Shown here in pieces: positions 42,401-50,896 of a stretch of 64,000 nucleotides of DNA (position 1 is the stretch's first letter; each line of letters opens with the position of its first letter). The stretch is from Phycisphaerales bacterium (lineage in GTDB: Bacteria; Planctomycetota; Phycisphaerae; Phycisphaerales; UBA5793): assembly GCA_020852515.1 (NCBI GenBank), contig JADZAS010000010.1, positions 18,688 through 82,687 on the forward strand. Direction: 5' to 3'. Made by a program: the position numbers and the translations under genes. Below the pieces are notes generated by a model. The model worked only from the letters and a program-made list of their open reading frames with translations. It ran no database searches and was not told where the DNA came from.

Positions 42401-44131
42401 GATCCGACGGACACCGGCGCTCAGCCGCGCGGCAAGCAGGTGCTCAATCCGCAGGGCATCTACTACACCGCGGTCACCGGAATCTGGCAGACGGTGTGGA
42501 TGGAGACGGTGCCACGCGCGTACGTGAAGCGCCTCACCATCGAACCCAGGCTGGATGAGTCGAGTGTGGAGATCCTCGTCGAGTCTGACATGCCCGTAGC
42601 CTACGAGGCGACGGTGCTGGACGGCCGCAGGGTCGCCGCCACCGCGCGCGGCCAGGCCGGCGAGCCGCTGAGGATCAGGATCGACAATCCCAAACTCTGG
42701 TGGCCCGAGGCGCCGTTCCTGTACGACCTCATCATCCGTACCGGCGACGACGAGGTGCACAGCTACTTCGGCATGCGCTCCATCGAGATCGGCCTCGACA
42801 GCGACAACCTCAATCGCATCTGGCTCAACGGCCGGGTGGTGTTCATGTTCGGCCCGCTCGACCAGGGCTGGTGGCCCGACGGGCTCTACACGGCTCCCAC
42901 CGATGAGGCGCTGCGCTACGACGTGGAGAGGACCCGCGCCATGGGTTACAACATGGCCCGCAAGCATGTCAAAGTCGAACCCGCCCGGTGGTACTACTGG
43001 GCCGACCGGCTCGGCCTGATGGTCTGGCAGGACATGCCCTCGCTCGCCGCGCGCGGGCAAAAGCACTACGTCGCCCCCGGCGCGCCCAGCGACGTCGAAC
43101 TCAGCGATGACACCAGAAATCAATACCGCGCCGAGTTTACCGCCATGTACGAACTGCTGCGCAATCACCCCAGCGTGGTCGCCTGGGTGCCCTTCAACGA
43201 GGGCTGGGGACAGCACAACACCAACGACGTGCTCGCCTGGGTCAAGCGCCTCGACCCCACGCGCCTCGTGGACGGGCCCAGCGGCTGGGAGGATCGCGGC
43301 TACGGCCACTTCAAGGACCAGCACAACTATCCCGGGCCGGGCATGTTTCCACCCATGCCCGATCGCGTTTCCGTCCTCGGCGAGTTCGGCGGACTCGGCC
43401 TGCCCATGATCGGCCACCTCTGGCAGAGCGATCGCAACTGGGGCTATCGCAACATGGCCGACACCGAGCAACTTGCAAGCGACTACGAATCGCTCGTGCG
43501 CGATTTGCGCCTGCTCGTCGGCAAGGGGTTGTCGGCCGCGGTCTACACGCAGACCACCGACGTCGAAGGCGAAGTGAACGGCTTGATGACCTACGACCGC
43601 GAGATCATCAAGATCGGCGCCGAGCGCCTCGCGTCGATCAATCGCAGCGTCTACGAGCCGCCGCCGGTGGTGCGCGAGGTGGCGCCGACATCGCAGACGC
43701 AGGGTCAGCCGTGGCGCTACACGCTCGCCGCGCCCGGCGGCCAGTGGATGAGCGTCGAGTTCGATGCGTCGAACTGGAGCCAGGGGCGCGGCGGGTTCGG
43801 CACCAGCGGCACGCCCGGCGCCTTCGTCAACACGACCTGGTCGGGCAGCGACATCTGGATCCGCAGCGAGTTCGGCCTCACGGCTCGCGATGCGCAGGCT
43901 CGCGAACTGATGCTATCGATTCACCACGACGAAGACGCCGAGGTGTACATCAACGGCGTGCTCGCGGCGAAACTTCAAGGCTACACAACCGGCTACCGCC
44001 TCGTGCCGCTCACGCCCGAGAGCCGCTCGGCGCTCAAGCCAGGCGGCAACGTCATCGCCATTCACTGCCGCCAGACCACCGGGGGCCAGTACATCGACGC
44101 CGGGCTCGTGGCCCTGGAGGAGCGCCAATGA
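39440..44131 (+). CDS. Giant fusion: GH127-type arabinofuranosidase + discoidin-like + GH2 glycosidase
   Basis: The lipoprotein has 1563 residues (lipobox LAGGC, Cys19). Residues 50-560 are DUF1680/GH127: the zinc-thiolate set is Glu322 and Cys324 (AIETCGM) plus Cys404-Cys405 (HRCCQH), equivalent to E338, C340, C417 and C418 of the beta-L-arabinofuranosidase HypBA1. Residues about 697-838 resemble an F5/8 (discoidin) domain. From about 843 on a GH2 unit follows: sugar-binding sandwich VNLNGTWQYAI, Ig-like part, then the TIM barrel with Asn1253-Glu1254 (FNEGWGQ, acid/base) and Glu1315 (LGEFGG, nucleophile). Residues about 1423-1563 form a last galactose-binding-like domain. It starts an operon with the YtfQ-type transporter. 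Two different bonds of one glycan are probably cut by one chain. Confidence 0.9.
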   Translation: MNNAAAMMFLLMIVLAGGCAMQTVNVTMVPHPPVDSTNAHYVSNRPPLAPSAMIKLPVGAVTAEGWLRRCLELQADGVTGHLEELSPWLEKQDNAWLSPDGQGKWGWEEVPYWLKGYGDIGYLLGDERMIAEARIWLEGALRSQRADGNFGPVRIFEDDGSQDFWANMPMLFCLQSYYEYTGDQRVIDLMTRYFRYQMTVPDDKLLTHYWQHLRGGDNLFSIYWLYNRTGDAFLLDLARKIHDNTADWTKKNTLPNWHNVNVAQAFGEPATYWLQSKQPGHLQAAYDNFETIRRLYGQVPGGMFGGDENCRVGFDDPRQAIETCGMVEQMLSNETLLTITGDPFWAAHTEEVAFNSLPAAFTPDFRGLRYLTSPNMVVSDSVSHSPGFDNGGPMLTMNPLSHRCCQHNHSHGWAYMVEYLWMATPDNGACAAIYSASRAKIRVGDGTEVEFIEETRYPFEDNIRFTLRMSRDVAFPLYLRIPDWTSDATVKVNGRKSSAELKAGYARLDRTWRDGDTVTLHLPMRLSVKRWDRNHNAASVSYGPMTFSLEIGEEYRKVDGRTAALRDAKWREDVDTEKWPAFEIHPTTPWNYGLVLTGDVNKDFRIERRDWPADDFPFTLEASPIRLIARGRRIPQWTLDQYGLCATLQDSPVRTSEPVEEIALVPMGAARLRISALPVVGDGPDAHAWKPPVMPKKMYEASASHCYQGDSTAAIGDNLEPESSEDQTVPRHTFWPHKGTAEWYEAKFDEPRHIDHVRIYWFDDRDIGGQCRVPASWKLLYRDGEQWRPVEGAGEFGVQRDAWNDAYFKPVTTSAMRIEVQLQDNYSAGLLEWSILNVGQSLMKTRWTDDVDAANVLPEYPRPQLRRSQWVNLNGTWQYAIRPREEGEPAHWQGDILVPFPIESQLSGVVKPVLPEQALWYRRSFERPALGRGERVLLHFGAVDWHATVWCNGALLGEHKGGYDPFSFDITDALREGGPQWITVRVWDPTDTGAQPRGKQVLNPQGIYYTAVTGIWQTVWMETVPRAYVKRLTIEPRLDESSVEILVESDMPVAYEATVLDGRRVAATARGQAGEPLRIRIDNPKLWWPEAPFLYDLIIRTGDDEVHSYFGMRSIEIGLDSDNLNRIWLNGRVVFMFGPLDQGWWPDGLYTAPTDEALRYDVERTRAMGYNMARKHVKVEPARWYYWADRLGLMVWQDMPSLAARGQKHYVAPGAPSDVELSDDTRNQYRAEFTAMYELLRNHPSVVAWVPFNEGWGQHNTNDVLAWVKRLDPTRLVDGPSGWEDRGYGHFKDQHNYPGPGMFPPMPDRVSVLGEFGGLGLPMIGHLWQSDRNWGYRNMADTEQLASDYESLVRDLRLLVGKGLSAAVYTQTTDVEGEVNGLMTYDREIIKIGAERLASINRSVYEPPPVVREVAPTSQTQGQPWRYTLAAPGGQWMSVEFDASNWSQGRGGFGTSGTPGAFVNTTWSGSDIWIRSEFGLTARDAQARELMLSIHHDEDAEVYINGVLAAKLQGYTTGYRLVPLTPESRSALKPGGNVIAIHCRQTTGGQYIDAGLVALEERQ

Positions 44132-44233
44132 CGCGGCTCGCTTGAGGCATCTTGGCCGGTGCGCGCGCAGCCGATACGATGGCTGCTGACTCACCCTGCT
44201 GCATGCCAGCCCTTTTCAACTGAGGTGCCCGCC

Positions 44234-45241
44234 ATGACATCCGCCGCCCGACCGCACCGCTGGACCCAATTGATCCTCTTGTGTGCAGCGCTCGCCGCTG
44301 GCGCGATCGCGCTTCAGGGATGCAAGAAATCATCGCCCACTTCAACCGGCGGGAACGGCGCCGGCGAAGCGAAGCTCGTCGTCGGCTTCTCGCAGATCGG
44401 CGCTGAGTCCAGTTGGCGCACCGCCGAGACGAACTCGATCCGCAGCGAAGCGGAAAGCCGCGGAATTGACCTCAAGTTCTCCGATGCTCAAGGCAAACAG
44501 GAGAACCAGGTCAAAGCCATCAACGCGTTCATCGCGCAAAAAGTAGACGCGATTATCCTCGCGCCCAAAGTCGAGACGGGCTGGGAGCCTTCGCTCAAGG
44601 CGGCCAAGGCCGCGGGCATCCCCGTCATCCTCGTCGATCGCGGCGTGGACGTCGCCGACGACAGCCTGTACGCCACGCTGATCGCATCGGACTTTGTGGC
44701 TGAAGGCCGCATGGCCGCGGAGTGGCTTGCAAAGAAGCTCGACGGCGAAGGCAACATCGTCGAATTGCAGGGCACGCCCGGTTCGGCTCCGGCCATCGAT
44801 CGCAAAAAAGGCTTCGAGCAGGGCATCGCTCCCTATGAAGGGCTCAAGATCACGCGCTCGCAGACCGGCGAGTTCGCCCGCCAGACCGGCAAGGAAGTGA
44901 TGGAGGCGTTTCTCAAGTCGGCGCCCGGCGAAATTGACGCCGTCTACGCCCACAACGACGACATGGCCCTCGGCGCCATTCAGGCCATCGAAGAAGCCGG
45001 CCTCAAGCCCGGCACCGACATCATCGTCGTCTCCATCGACGGCGTGCGCGATGCGTTCGCCGCCATGGTCGCCGGCAAACTCAACTGCACCGTCGAGTGC
45101 AATCCGCTGCTTGGCCCGCTCGCCTTCGACGCCGTCGAAAAAGCCGTGGCCGGCGAAACACTGCCCAAGTGGACCGTCGTCGAGGATCGCGTCTACGACC
45201 AGTCGGTCGCGGCGGAAGTGATCGACAGCCGCAAGTACTGA
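44234..45241 (+). CDS. ytfQ: Sugar-binding lipoprotein, YtfQ type
   Basis: The protein has 335 residues from MTSAARPHRWTQL, with GAGGTG six bases upstream. Lipobox LQGC (Cys30) and a Ser/Thr/Gly linker lead to a type I periplasmic-binding fold. The typical YtfQ opening VVGFSQIGAESSWRTAETNSI, the loop IILAPKVETGWEP, VILVDRGVDV, VYAHNDDMALGAIQAIEEAG and VSIDGVRDAFAAMVAGKLNCTVECNPLLGP are all present. E. coli YtfQ binds galactofuranose; the close match makes a furanose the likely ligand. It sits 100 bases after the GH127-GH2 fusion and just before its ATPase and two permeases. Confidence 0.9.
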   Translation: MTSAARPHRWTQLILLCAALAAGAIALQGCKKSSPTSTGGNGAGEAKLVVGFSQIGAESSWRTAETNSIRSEAESRGIDLKFSDAQGKQENQVKAINAFIAQKVDAIILAPKVETGWEPSLKAAKAAGIPVILVDRGVDVADDSLYATLIASDFVAEGRMAAEWLAKKLDGEGNIVELQGTPGSAPAIDRKKGFEQGIAPYEGLKITRSQTGEFARQTGKEVMEAFLKSAPGEIDAVYAHNDDMALGAIQAIEEAGLKPGTDIIVVSIDGVRDAFAAMVAGKLNCTVECNPLLGPLAFDAVEKAVAGETLPKWTVVEDRVYDQSVAAEVIDSRKY

Positions 45242-45260
45242 TCGGACCCCGGGAGCGGCC

Positions 45261-46781
45261 GTGTCTGACCCGTTGATCGAGATGCGCGGGATCGTCAAGA
45301 CGTATCCCGGCGTTCGCGCGCTCGACGGCGTGGATTTCACGCTCCATCGCGGCGAGGTGCACGCCATCGTCGGCGAAAACGGCGCGGGCAAGAGCACGCT
45401 GATTCGGATCCTCACCGGCGCCGAGCGCCGCGAAGCCGGGCAGGTGCTCCTCGGTGGCTCCCCCGTCGAGTCGCGCACGCCCGTGCAGGCCCAGCGTCTG
45501 GGCATCGCCACCGTCTATCAGGAAGTCAATCTCGTTGCTGATCTGTCTGTGGCCGAGAACATCATGCTCGGCCGCGAGCCGCGCACGGCATGGGGGACCA
45601 TCGACCGCCGCGCCATGAACCGCCGCGCTCAGGAGGTCGCTAAGGGATTGGGTCTGCGGGTGGAGGTCAGGCAGGACCTGCGCGCCTGCTCGATCGCACT
45701 TCAGCAGATGGTGGCCGTGGCTCGCGCCGTTGATCAGAAGGCCTCGGCCCTGGTTCTCGATGAACCGACCTCGTCGCTGGACGCCGGCGAAACCGCCCAG
45801 CTCTTTTCCATGGTTCGGCGGCTGCGCGCTCAGGGGCTGGGCGTCATCTTCATCACCCACTTTCTCGAACAGGTCTACGAGATCAGTGATCGCATCACCA
45901 TCCTGCGCGGCGGGCGCTGCGTGGGCACGCACGCCGCGGCCGATCTGCCGCGCCTCACGCTCGTCTCGCTCATGCTCGGCAAGGCCGCCGAGGCGGCCCC
46001 GTCGCCGAGGCCGGGTGCCGGCGAGATTAGTCCCACCACTCCCATACGTCTCGAAGCGCGCGGCCTGTGGCGCCGCGGCGCCGTCGAACCGCTCAATCTC
46101 ACCCTCCGCGCGGGCGAGGTGCTCGGCCTCGCGGGACTGCTCGGCTCGGGCCGCAGTGAAATCGTCCGCCTGCTCTTTGGAGTTGATGCGCGCAGCGGCG
46201 GGACGCTCTCGATTGGCGGCCGGTCAATCGCAAGGCACTCGCCTCGCCGCGCCATCGCCGCGGGCATGGCCCTGGCCCCGGAAGATCGCCGCGCTGCCGG
46301 GCTCGTCGCCCAACTCAGCGTGCGCGAGAACATGATGCTCGCGCTTCAAGGCGCACGCGGCTGGACGCGGCGCCTGCCCCGGCGGCAGCAGAAGGCGCTC
46401 GCTGCAAAATTCATCCAGGCGCTGTCGATCTCCACGCCCGATCTCGAAAAGCCCGTCGGGCAACTTTCCGGCGGAAACCAGCAGAAAGTCAGTCTCGCGC
46501 GCTGGCTGCTCATGCAGCCGAGCATCCTGATGCTCGATGAGCCGACGCGCGGCATCGACATCGGCGCCAAGCGGCAGATCGAGTCGCTCATCGAAGACCT
46601 TCGCGCCAAGGGCATGGCGATCATCTTCATTTCCGGTGAACTCGAGGAAGTCGTGCGGGTCAGTCAGCGCATCGTAGTGCTGCGCGACCGCCATGCCGTG
46701 GCCGAACTGACCGGCGCCGATTGCCACGTGCACACCGTGATGCGGCGCATCGCCGGCGAGACGGGCGGCTCGCATGTCTAG
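45261..46781 (+). CDS. ytfR: Sugar ABC transporter ATPase, YtfR type
   Basis: The protein has 506 residues and starts at a GTG preceded by GGGAGC. Two ABC domains: first with GENGAGKST, YQEVNLVADL, the variant signature CSIALQQMVAVARAV and LVLDEPTSSLD; second with degenerate Walker A GLLGSGRSEIV, LSGGNQQKVSLARW and LMLDEPTRGIDIGA. It is about as similar to the ATPase at 25.5 kb as two family members usually are, so this is not a recent duplication. It is 18 bases after the binding-protein gene and overlaps the first permease gene by 8 bases. Confidence 0.92.
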   Translation: MSDPLIEMRGIVKTYPGVRALDGVDFTLHRGEVHAIVGENGAGKSTLIRILTGAERREAGQVLLGGSPVESRTPVQAQRLGIATVYQEVNLVADLSVAENIMLGREPRTAWGTIDRRAMNRRAQEVAKGLGLRVEVRQDLRACSIALQQMVAVARAVDQKASALVLDEPTSSLDAGETAQLFSMVRRLRAQGLGVIFITHFLEQVYEISDRITILRGGRCVGTHAAADLPRLTLVSLMLGKAAEAAPSPRPGAGEISPTTPIRLEARGLWRRGAVEPLNLTLRAGEVLGLAGLLGSGRSEIVRLLFGVDARSGGTLSIGGRSIARHSPRRAIAAGMALAPEDRRAAGLVAQLSVRENMMLALQGARGWTRRLPRRQQKALAAKFIQALSISTPDLEKPVGQLSGGNQQKVSLARWLLMQPSILMLDEPTRGIDIGAKRQIESLIEDLRAKGMAIIFISGELEEVVRVSQRIVVLRDRHAVAELTGADCHVHTVMRRIAGETGGSHV

Positions 46782-47766
46782 CGCCACACGCCAACTCATC
46801 TGGCCCCTCGCCGCCCTGGTGCTGCTGCTTGCGTTCAACGCGGCGTTCCATCCATCTTTCTTTCACCTCCAGGTGCAGCACGGCCGGCTCAGCGGTTCGA
46901 TGATCGACGTATTCAACCAGGGGGTGCCGGTGCTGCTGCTGGCTCTGGGCATGACGCTGGTGATCGGCACAGGCGGCATCGATCTCTCCGTCGGCGCCAT
47001 CATGGCCGTGGCCGGCGCCGTCGCAGCCGCGGCGCTGCGCCAGGAAGCCCCGGTCGCACTGGCCGTCGCCGCGGCGCTGGGCGCGTGCGCCGCCGCGGGA
47101 TTGTGGAACGGCGCGCTCGTCACCCTGGCGGGCATCCCCCCTATCGTCGCCACGCTCATACTCATGGTCGCCGGTCGCGGCGTGGCGCAACTCATCACCC
47201 ATGGGCAGACCATGCTCATCGATTCCGACAGCGCCTTCACGCTGATCGGGCGCGGCGTCGTGCTCGGCGTGCCGGCTCCCATCCTCATCGTCCTCGCGGC
47301 GGCGCTCGCCCTGGCAGCGTTGGTCCGGCTCACGGCGCTGGGGCTGTTCATCGAGTCCATTGGCGGCAACGAGCAGGCCAGCCGCTACGCCGGCGTCCGC
47401 GTCGGCTCGATCCGCATGGCTGTGTACCTCCTCATGGGCGTGCTGGCCGCCATCGCCGGGCTCATCGACGCCGCCGACATCGCCGCGGCCGACGCGAACA
47501 ACGCCGGCCTCTATCTCGAACTTGACGCCATTCTCGCCGTGGTCATCGGTGGCACGGCCCTGACCGGCGGCCGCTTCACGCTGCTGGGCTCGATCATCGG
47601 CGCCATCATCATTCAGACGCTTTCGACGACGATTCTCAGCTTTGGTCGCAATGCGCCCGTCGAACTCAACCTCGTCATCAAGGCCGCGGTCGTGCTCATC
47701 GTCTGCCTGCTCCAGTCGGGCGAACTTCGCCGGCTCATCGCGCGAGTGTGGAGAGGATCGCCATGA
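46774..47766 (+). CDS. ytfT: Sugar ABC transporter permease, YtfT type
   Basis: The protein has 330 residues. It has about nine or ten membrane spans with GMTLVIGTGGIDLSVGAIMAV, GIPPIVATLILMVAGRGVAQLITHGQ and SIGGNEQASRYAGVRVGSI, the markers of the RbsC/YtfT branch. The N-terminus MSSATRQLIWPLAALVLLL is short. It overlaps the ATPase gene by 8 bases and the next permease gene by 4 (ATGA). With that permease it would form a heteromeric channel, as in the galactofuranose system of E. coli. Confidence 0.9.
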   Translation: MSSATRQLIWPLAALVLLLAFNAAFHPSFFHLQVQHGRLSGSMIDVFNQGVPVLLLALGMTLVIGTGGIDLSVGAIMAVAGAVAAAALRQEAPVALAVAAALGACAAAGLWNGALVTLAGIPPIVATLILMVAGRGVAQLITHGQTMLIDSDSAFTLIGRGVVLGVPAPILIVLAAALALAALVRLTALGLFIESIGGNEQASRYAGVRVGSIRMAVYLLMGVLAAIAGLIDAADIAAADANNAGLYLELDAILAVVIGGTALTGGRFTLLGSIIGAIIIQTLSTTILSFGRNAPVELNLVIKAAVVLIVCLLQSGELRRLIARVWRGSP

Positions 47767-48722
47767 CCGCCGCGCTGCGAAGACACGGGCCGCTGCTGGG
47801 CACCGCCCTGGTGCTCATCGTGCTCTATGCCGCGGCATCGCTCCTGTTTCCCGGCTTTGCTTCGCTCTACCAGTTCGCGCACCTCTTCGACGACAACGCC
47901 ACGCTCGGCCTCGCCGCCGTCGGCATGACGTTCGTCATCCTCTCGGGCGGGATCGATCTCTCCGTCGGCGCGGTGGTCGCGCTGGCGAGCATGGGCCTCG
48001 CGCTGCTCATGCGAGACGCGGGCTGGTCGATCATCGCAGCCGTCCCGGCGGTACTCGTCATGGGCGCAGCCCTCGGCGCCGGCATGGGCACGATCATCCA
48101 CGTCTTCCGCCTCCCGCCGTTTCTCGTCACGCTGGCGGGCATGTTCCTGGCCCGCGGGGCGGCGCTGCTGCTCACCGCCGAGAAGCGCATCGAAATGAGC
48201 GGCCACGCGCAGATCGAGAGCCTGTCGTCGGTGCTGATCCAGAACTTCAACCTCCCCGCCATGGTGTTTCTCGCGGCGGTCGTCATCGCGTGGGCGACCC
48301 TGCGCTCCACACGCTTCGGCCGGACGGTCCACGCCCTTGGCAGCGACGAGACCGCCGCGCGGCTCATGGGCCTGCCCGCGGCATCGACGCGCATCGGTGT
48401 CTACGCCGTCAGTGCGCTGTGCGCCGCAGCCGGTGGAGTCGTGCAGGTCATCGGCACCGGCGCCGGCGACGCCTCGGCGGCGCTGCTGCTCGAACTCGAC
48501 GCCATCGCCGCCGTCGTCATCGGCGGCACCGTGCTCGCCGGCGGACGCGGCTCGGTCCTCGGCACGCTGCTGGGCGTGCTCATCCTCGCCATCATCACCC
48601 TCGTGCCCAGTTACCACGGCTCTCTGAACAGTTGGTGGACCAAGATCGCCATCGGCCTGCTCCTGCTCGCGTTCGTCCTGCTTCAGCGCCTCAGCCAGCG
48701 ATGGGCCGGCCAGCAGACATGA
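47763..48722 (+). CDS. yjfF: Sugar ABC transporter permease, YjfF type
   Basis: The protein has 319 residues. The ATG at 47763 overlaps the previous TGA (ATGA) and is preferred to one 15 bases earlier. Motifs include GLAAVGMTFVILSGGIDLSVGAVVAL, LPPFLVTLAGMFLARGAALLLTAEKRI, LGSDETAARLMGLPAASTRIGVY and GGRGSVLGTLLGVLILAII. It is the second permease of the YtfQRT-YjfF-like set. The operon probably ends here, since the next gene has a separate function and 60 bases intervene without a clear hairpin. Confidence 0.9.
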   Translation: MTAALRRHGPLLGTALVLIVLYAAASLLFPGFASLYQFAHLFDDNATLGLAAVGMTFVILSGGIDLSVGAVVALASMGLALLMRDAGWSIIAAVPAVLVMGAALGAGMGTIIHVFRLPPFLVTLAGMFLARGAALLLTAEKRIEMSGHAQIESLSSVLIQNFNLPAMVFLAAVVIAWATLRSTRFGRTVHALGSDETAARLMGLPAASTRIGVYAVSALCAAAGGVVQVIGTGAGDASAALLLELDAIAAVVIGGTVLAGGRGSVLGTLLGVLILAIITLVPSYHGSLNSWWTKIAIGLLLLAFVLLQRLSQRWAGQQT

Positions 48723-48782
48723 CGGCGGAACACGCCGATGTGCCGATATGATGCGTAGTCTGCTTTGCTGCAGGATGCCGCG

Positions 48783-50876
48783 ATGCGCCCCGTTTCACTT
48801 CGTGCCAAGTTCGTTCGCGACCTGGCGCTCATGCTCGTGGTGACGGGCGCGGTCAACATCGTCATTCTCTGGTTCGCCAATCGCCGCGCCGTCCACACGC
48901 TTTCGGCGTCGATCATCCGCCAGACGCTGCAGACGATCGAACGCGAACTCGACTCCTTCTTCAACCCCGTTACGTTTTCTCTGGAGGTGGCGGCGTCGTG
49001 GAGCGCCGAAGGGGCGCTCGACCTGGAGACGCGCTCGGGACCGTTTGGCGACCAGGCAGGATTCGTCGTCCTGCGCCGCCGGATGACTGAGCGCTTCATT
49101 CCGGTCATGGAGCAGTTGCCCCGCCTTTCGTCGCTGCTCGTGGCTGACGAAACCGGGCGCGAGTTCATGCTCCTGCGCACCGACGCGGGCTTTGAAGCCT
49201 GGCAGACCTTCGTGCAGGATGATGGTTCGCTCCTTCGCCGCCGAACGTGGAGCGACCACGGCGCCGACCTGACCGTTTCGCGCATCGATTACGATCCGCG
49301 CCATCGGCCGTGGTTCACCGGCGCCATTGCGGCGGGCACCGGAGAGGTCTACTGGACCGAGCCCTACACCTTCTTCACCACCGGCCAGCCGGGCATCTCG
49401 GCCTCGATCGCGGCGCGCACGCCCGGCGGGCTGACGCAGGTGATCGGCTTTGACGTGCTGCTGCGCGACATCTCGGAGTTCACCCGATCGCTGCGCGTGA
49501 CGCAGCGCGGCAAGGTCGTGGTGATGACCACCGATGATCTCGTCGTCGGTCTGCCCAACGATCCGCGCTTCGATGACCCGCAGGCTCGCGAGGCGGCCCT
49601 GCTCAAGGGGCCCGATGAACTGGGCCTCGAACTGGCGCGCGACGCGACGCAGGCGTTCGGCGACGCCGTCGTGCAGGCCATCGAGCAGCAGCGTGATCCG
49701 CAGGAAATGACGGTGCGCTTTCGCAGCCTCGGCGAGGCATGGTGGGGCGAGTCGCGCCTGTTCAGCCTGGCGCCGACGCGGCATCTGCGCATGGCCGTCA
49801 TCGTGCCCGAGTCTGAACTGCTGGGCAATCTGATCTACCAGCGGCTCGTCATCGCTGCGGCGCTGCTGGCCGTGCTGCTCGTGGGCCTCTGGCGCACCAT
49901 CGTGCTCGGCCGCACGCTCAGCCGCCCCGTCGAGCAACTCGTCGGCCAGACGGACCGCATCGGCCAGGGCGACCTCAGTCCGGCGCCCGCGATTCGCACC
50001 GACATCTCCGAAGTCCGCCGCATCGCCGCAGCCCATGACCGCATGCGCCGAAGTCTGCAGAATCTCATGAAACTCGAGCGCGACATTCAGATCGCCCGGC
50101 AGATTCAGCAGAGCACGATGCCGCACGCGCTGCCGGCGCTAGACGGCTTCGAAATCGCCGCATGGAACGAACCTGCCGACGAAACCGGCGGCGACACGTT
50201 TGACGTGATCGGCCTGCCCGACCGCAGCACTGGCGCCGACGCCTTGCCGCACGGCCGCGCCGCCGCGCCCACTGCACGCGGCGAGCACACCGCGCCTCGC
50301 GCCGTGCTGCTGCTGGCTGACGCCACCGGCCACGGCATCGGCCCGGCCCTCGCCGCCACCCAGATCCGGGCCATGCTGCGCATGGCCCTGCGCCTGGGTA
50401 GCGATCTGCCGCAGATTGCCCGGCATCTCAACGAGCAACTCGTCGCCGACCTGCCTGACAATCGTTTCATCACGGCATGGATGGGGGAAGTGGATGCGAG
50501 AGCCGGCACGCTCACCTCGTTCTCAGCAGGACAGGGCCCGCTGCTGCTCTACCGGGCAGCCGCGCGGACCATCACCCACGTGCCCACCGATGCGCCGCCC
50601 TTCGGCGTGACGCCCGACCTCATCGCCACCCCCGCCGCCGCCGTGCGCATGGAGCGAGGCGACGTCTTCGCCGTGCTCTCCGACGGCTTGTTCGAAGCCC
50701 GAAACGCAGCCGGCGAGCAGTTCGGCCTCGATCGCGTCGAAGCCGTGCTGACCGACGCGGCGGCCGATGGCGCTGACGCAATCATCGCTGCGCTTCGCGC
50801 TGCCGTCGAATCATTCACCTCAAGCGCCGCTGCAGATGATGATCGCACGATCATCGTCATCCGACGCACTCGATGA
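48783..50876 (+). CDS. dCache-HAMP-SpoIIE (PP2C-type) signalling phosphatase
   Basis: The protein has 697 residues from MRPVSLRAKFVRDLAL. A membrane helix (LMLVVTGAVNIVILWFA) is followed by an extracytoplasmic sensor of about 320 residues with dCache features (SRIDYDPRHRPWFTGAIAAG, VYWTEPYTFFTTGQPGISAS). A second helix (LVIAAALLAVLLVGLW) then leads to a HAMP domain (LSRPVEQLVGQTDRIGQGDLS), a helical coupler (IQIARQIQQSTMPHALP) and the phosphatase domain (ETGGDTFDVI, LLLADATGHGIGPALAATQIRAML, VFAVLSDGLFEARNAAGEQFG). The acidic residues that hold Mn2+ in PP2C are present. It would dephosphorylate an anti-sigma antagonist-type partner in response to an external ligand, possibly a sugar given the upstream transporter. 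Confidence 0.9.
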   Translation: MRPVSLRAKFVRDLALMLVVTGAVNIVILWFANRRAVHTLSASIIRQTLQTIERELDSFFNPVTFSLEVAASWSAEGALDLETRSGPFGDQAGFVVLRRRMTERFIPVMEQLPRLSSLLVADETGREFMLLRTDAGFEAWQTFVQDDGSLLRRRTWSDHGADLTVSRIDYDPRHRPWFTGAIAAGTGEVYWTEPYTFFTTGQPGISASIAARTPGGLTQVIGFDVLLRDISEFTRSLRVTQRGKVVVMTTDDLVVGLPNDPRFDDPQAREAALLKGPDELGLELARDATQAFGDAVVQAIEQQRDPQEMTVRFRSLGEAWWGESRLFSLAPTRHLRMAVIVPESELLGNLIYQRLVIAAALLAVLLVGLWRTIVLGRTLSRPVEQLVGQTDRIGQGDLSPAPAIRTDISEVRRIAAAHDRMRRSLQNLMKLERDIQIARQIQQSTMPHALPALDGFEIAAWNEPADETGGDTFDVIGLPDRSTGADALPHGRAAAPTARGEHTAPRAVLLLADATGHGIGPALAATQIRAMLRMALRLGSDLPQIARHLNEQLVADLPDNRFITAWMGEVDARAGTLTSFSAGQGPLLLYRAAARTITHVPTDAPPFGVTPDLIATPAAAVRMERGDVFAVLSDGLFEARNAAGEQFGLDRVEAVLTDAAADGADAIIAALRAAVESFTSSAAADDDRTIIVIRRTR

Positions 50877-50896
50877 CAAGAGCGAGCCTCCGCCAC

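Noticed and set aside
25550..46781. Recent duplication of the two sugar ABC transporters
   Set aside because: Gene order differs (ATPase-permease-receptor versus receptor-ATPase-permease-permease) and the proteins differ throughout, so they are separate acquisitions or old paralogues.
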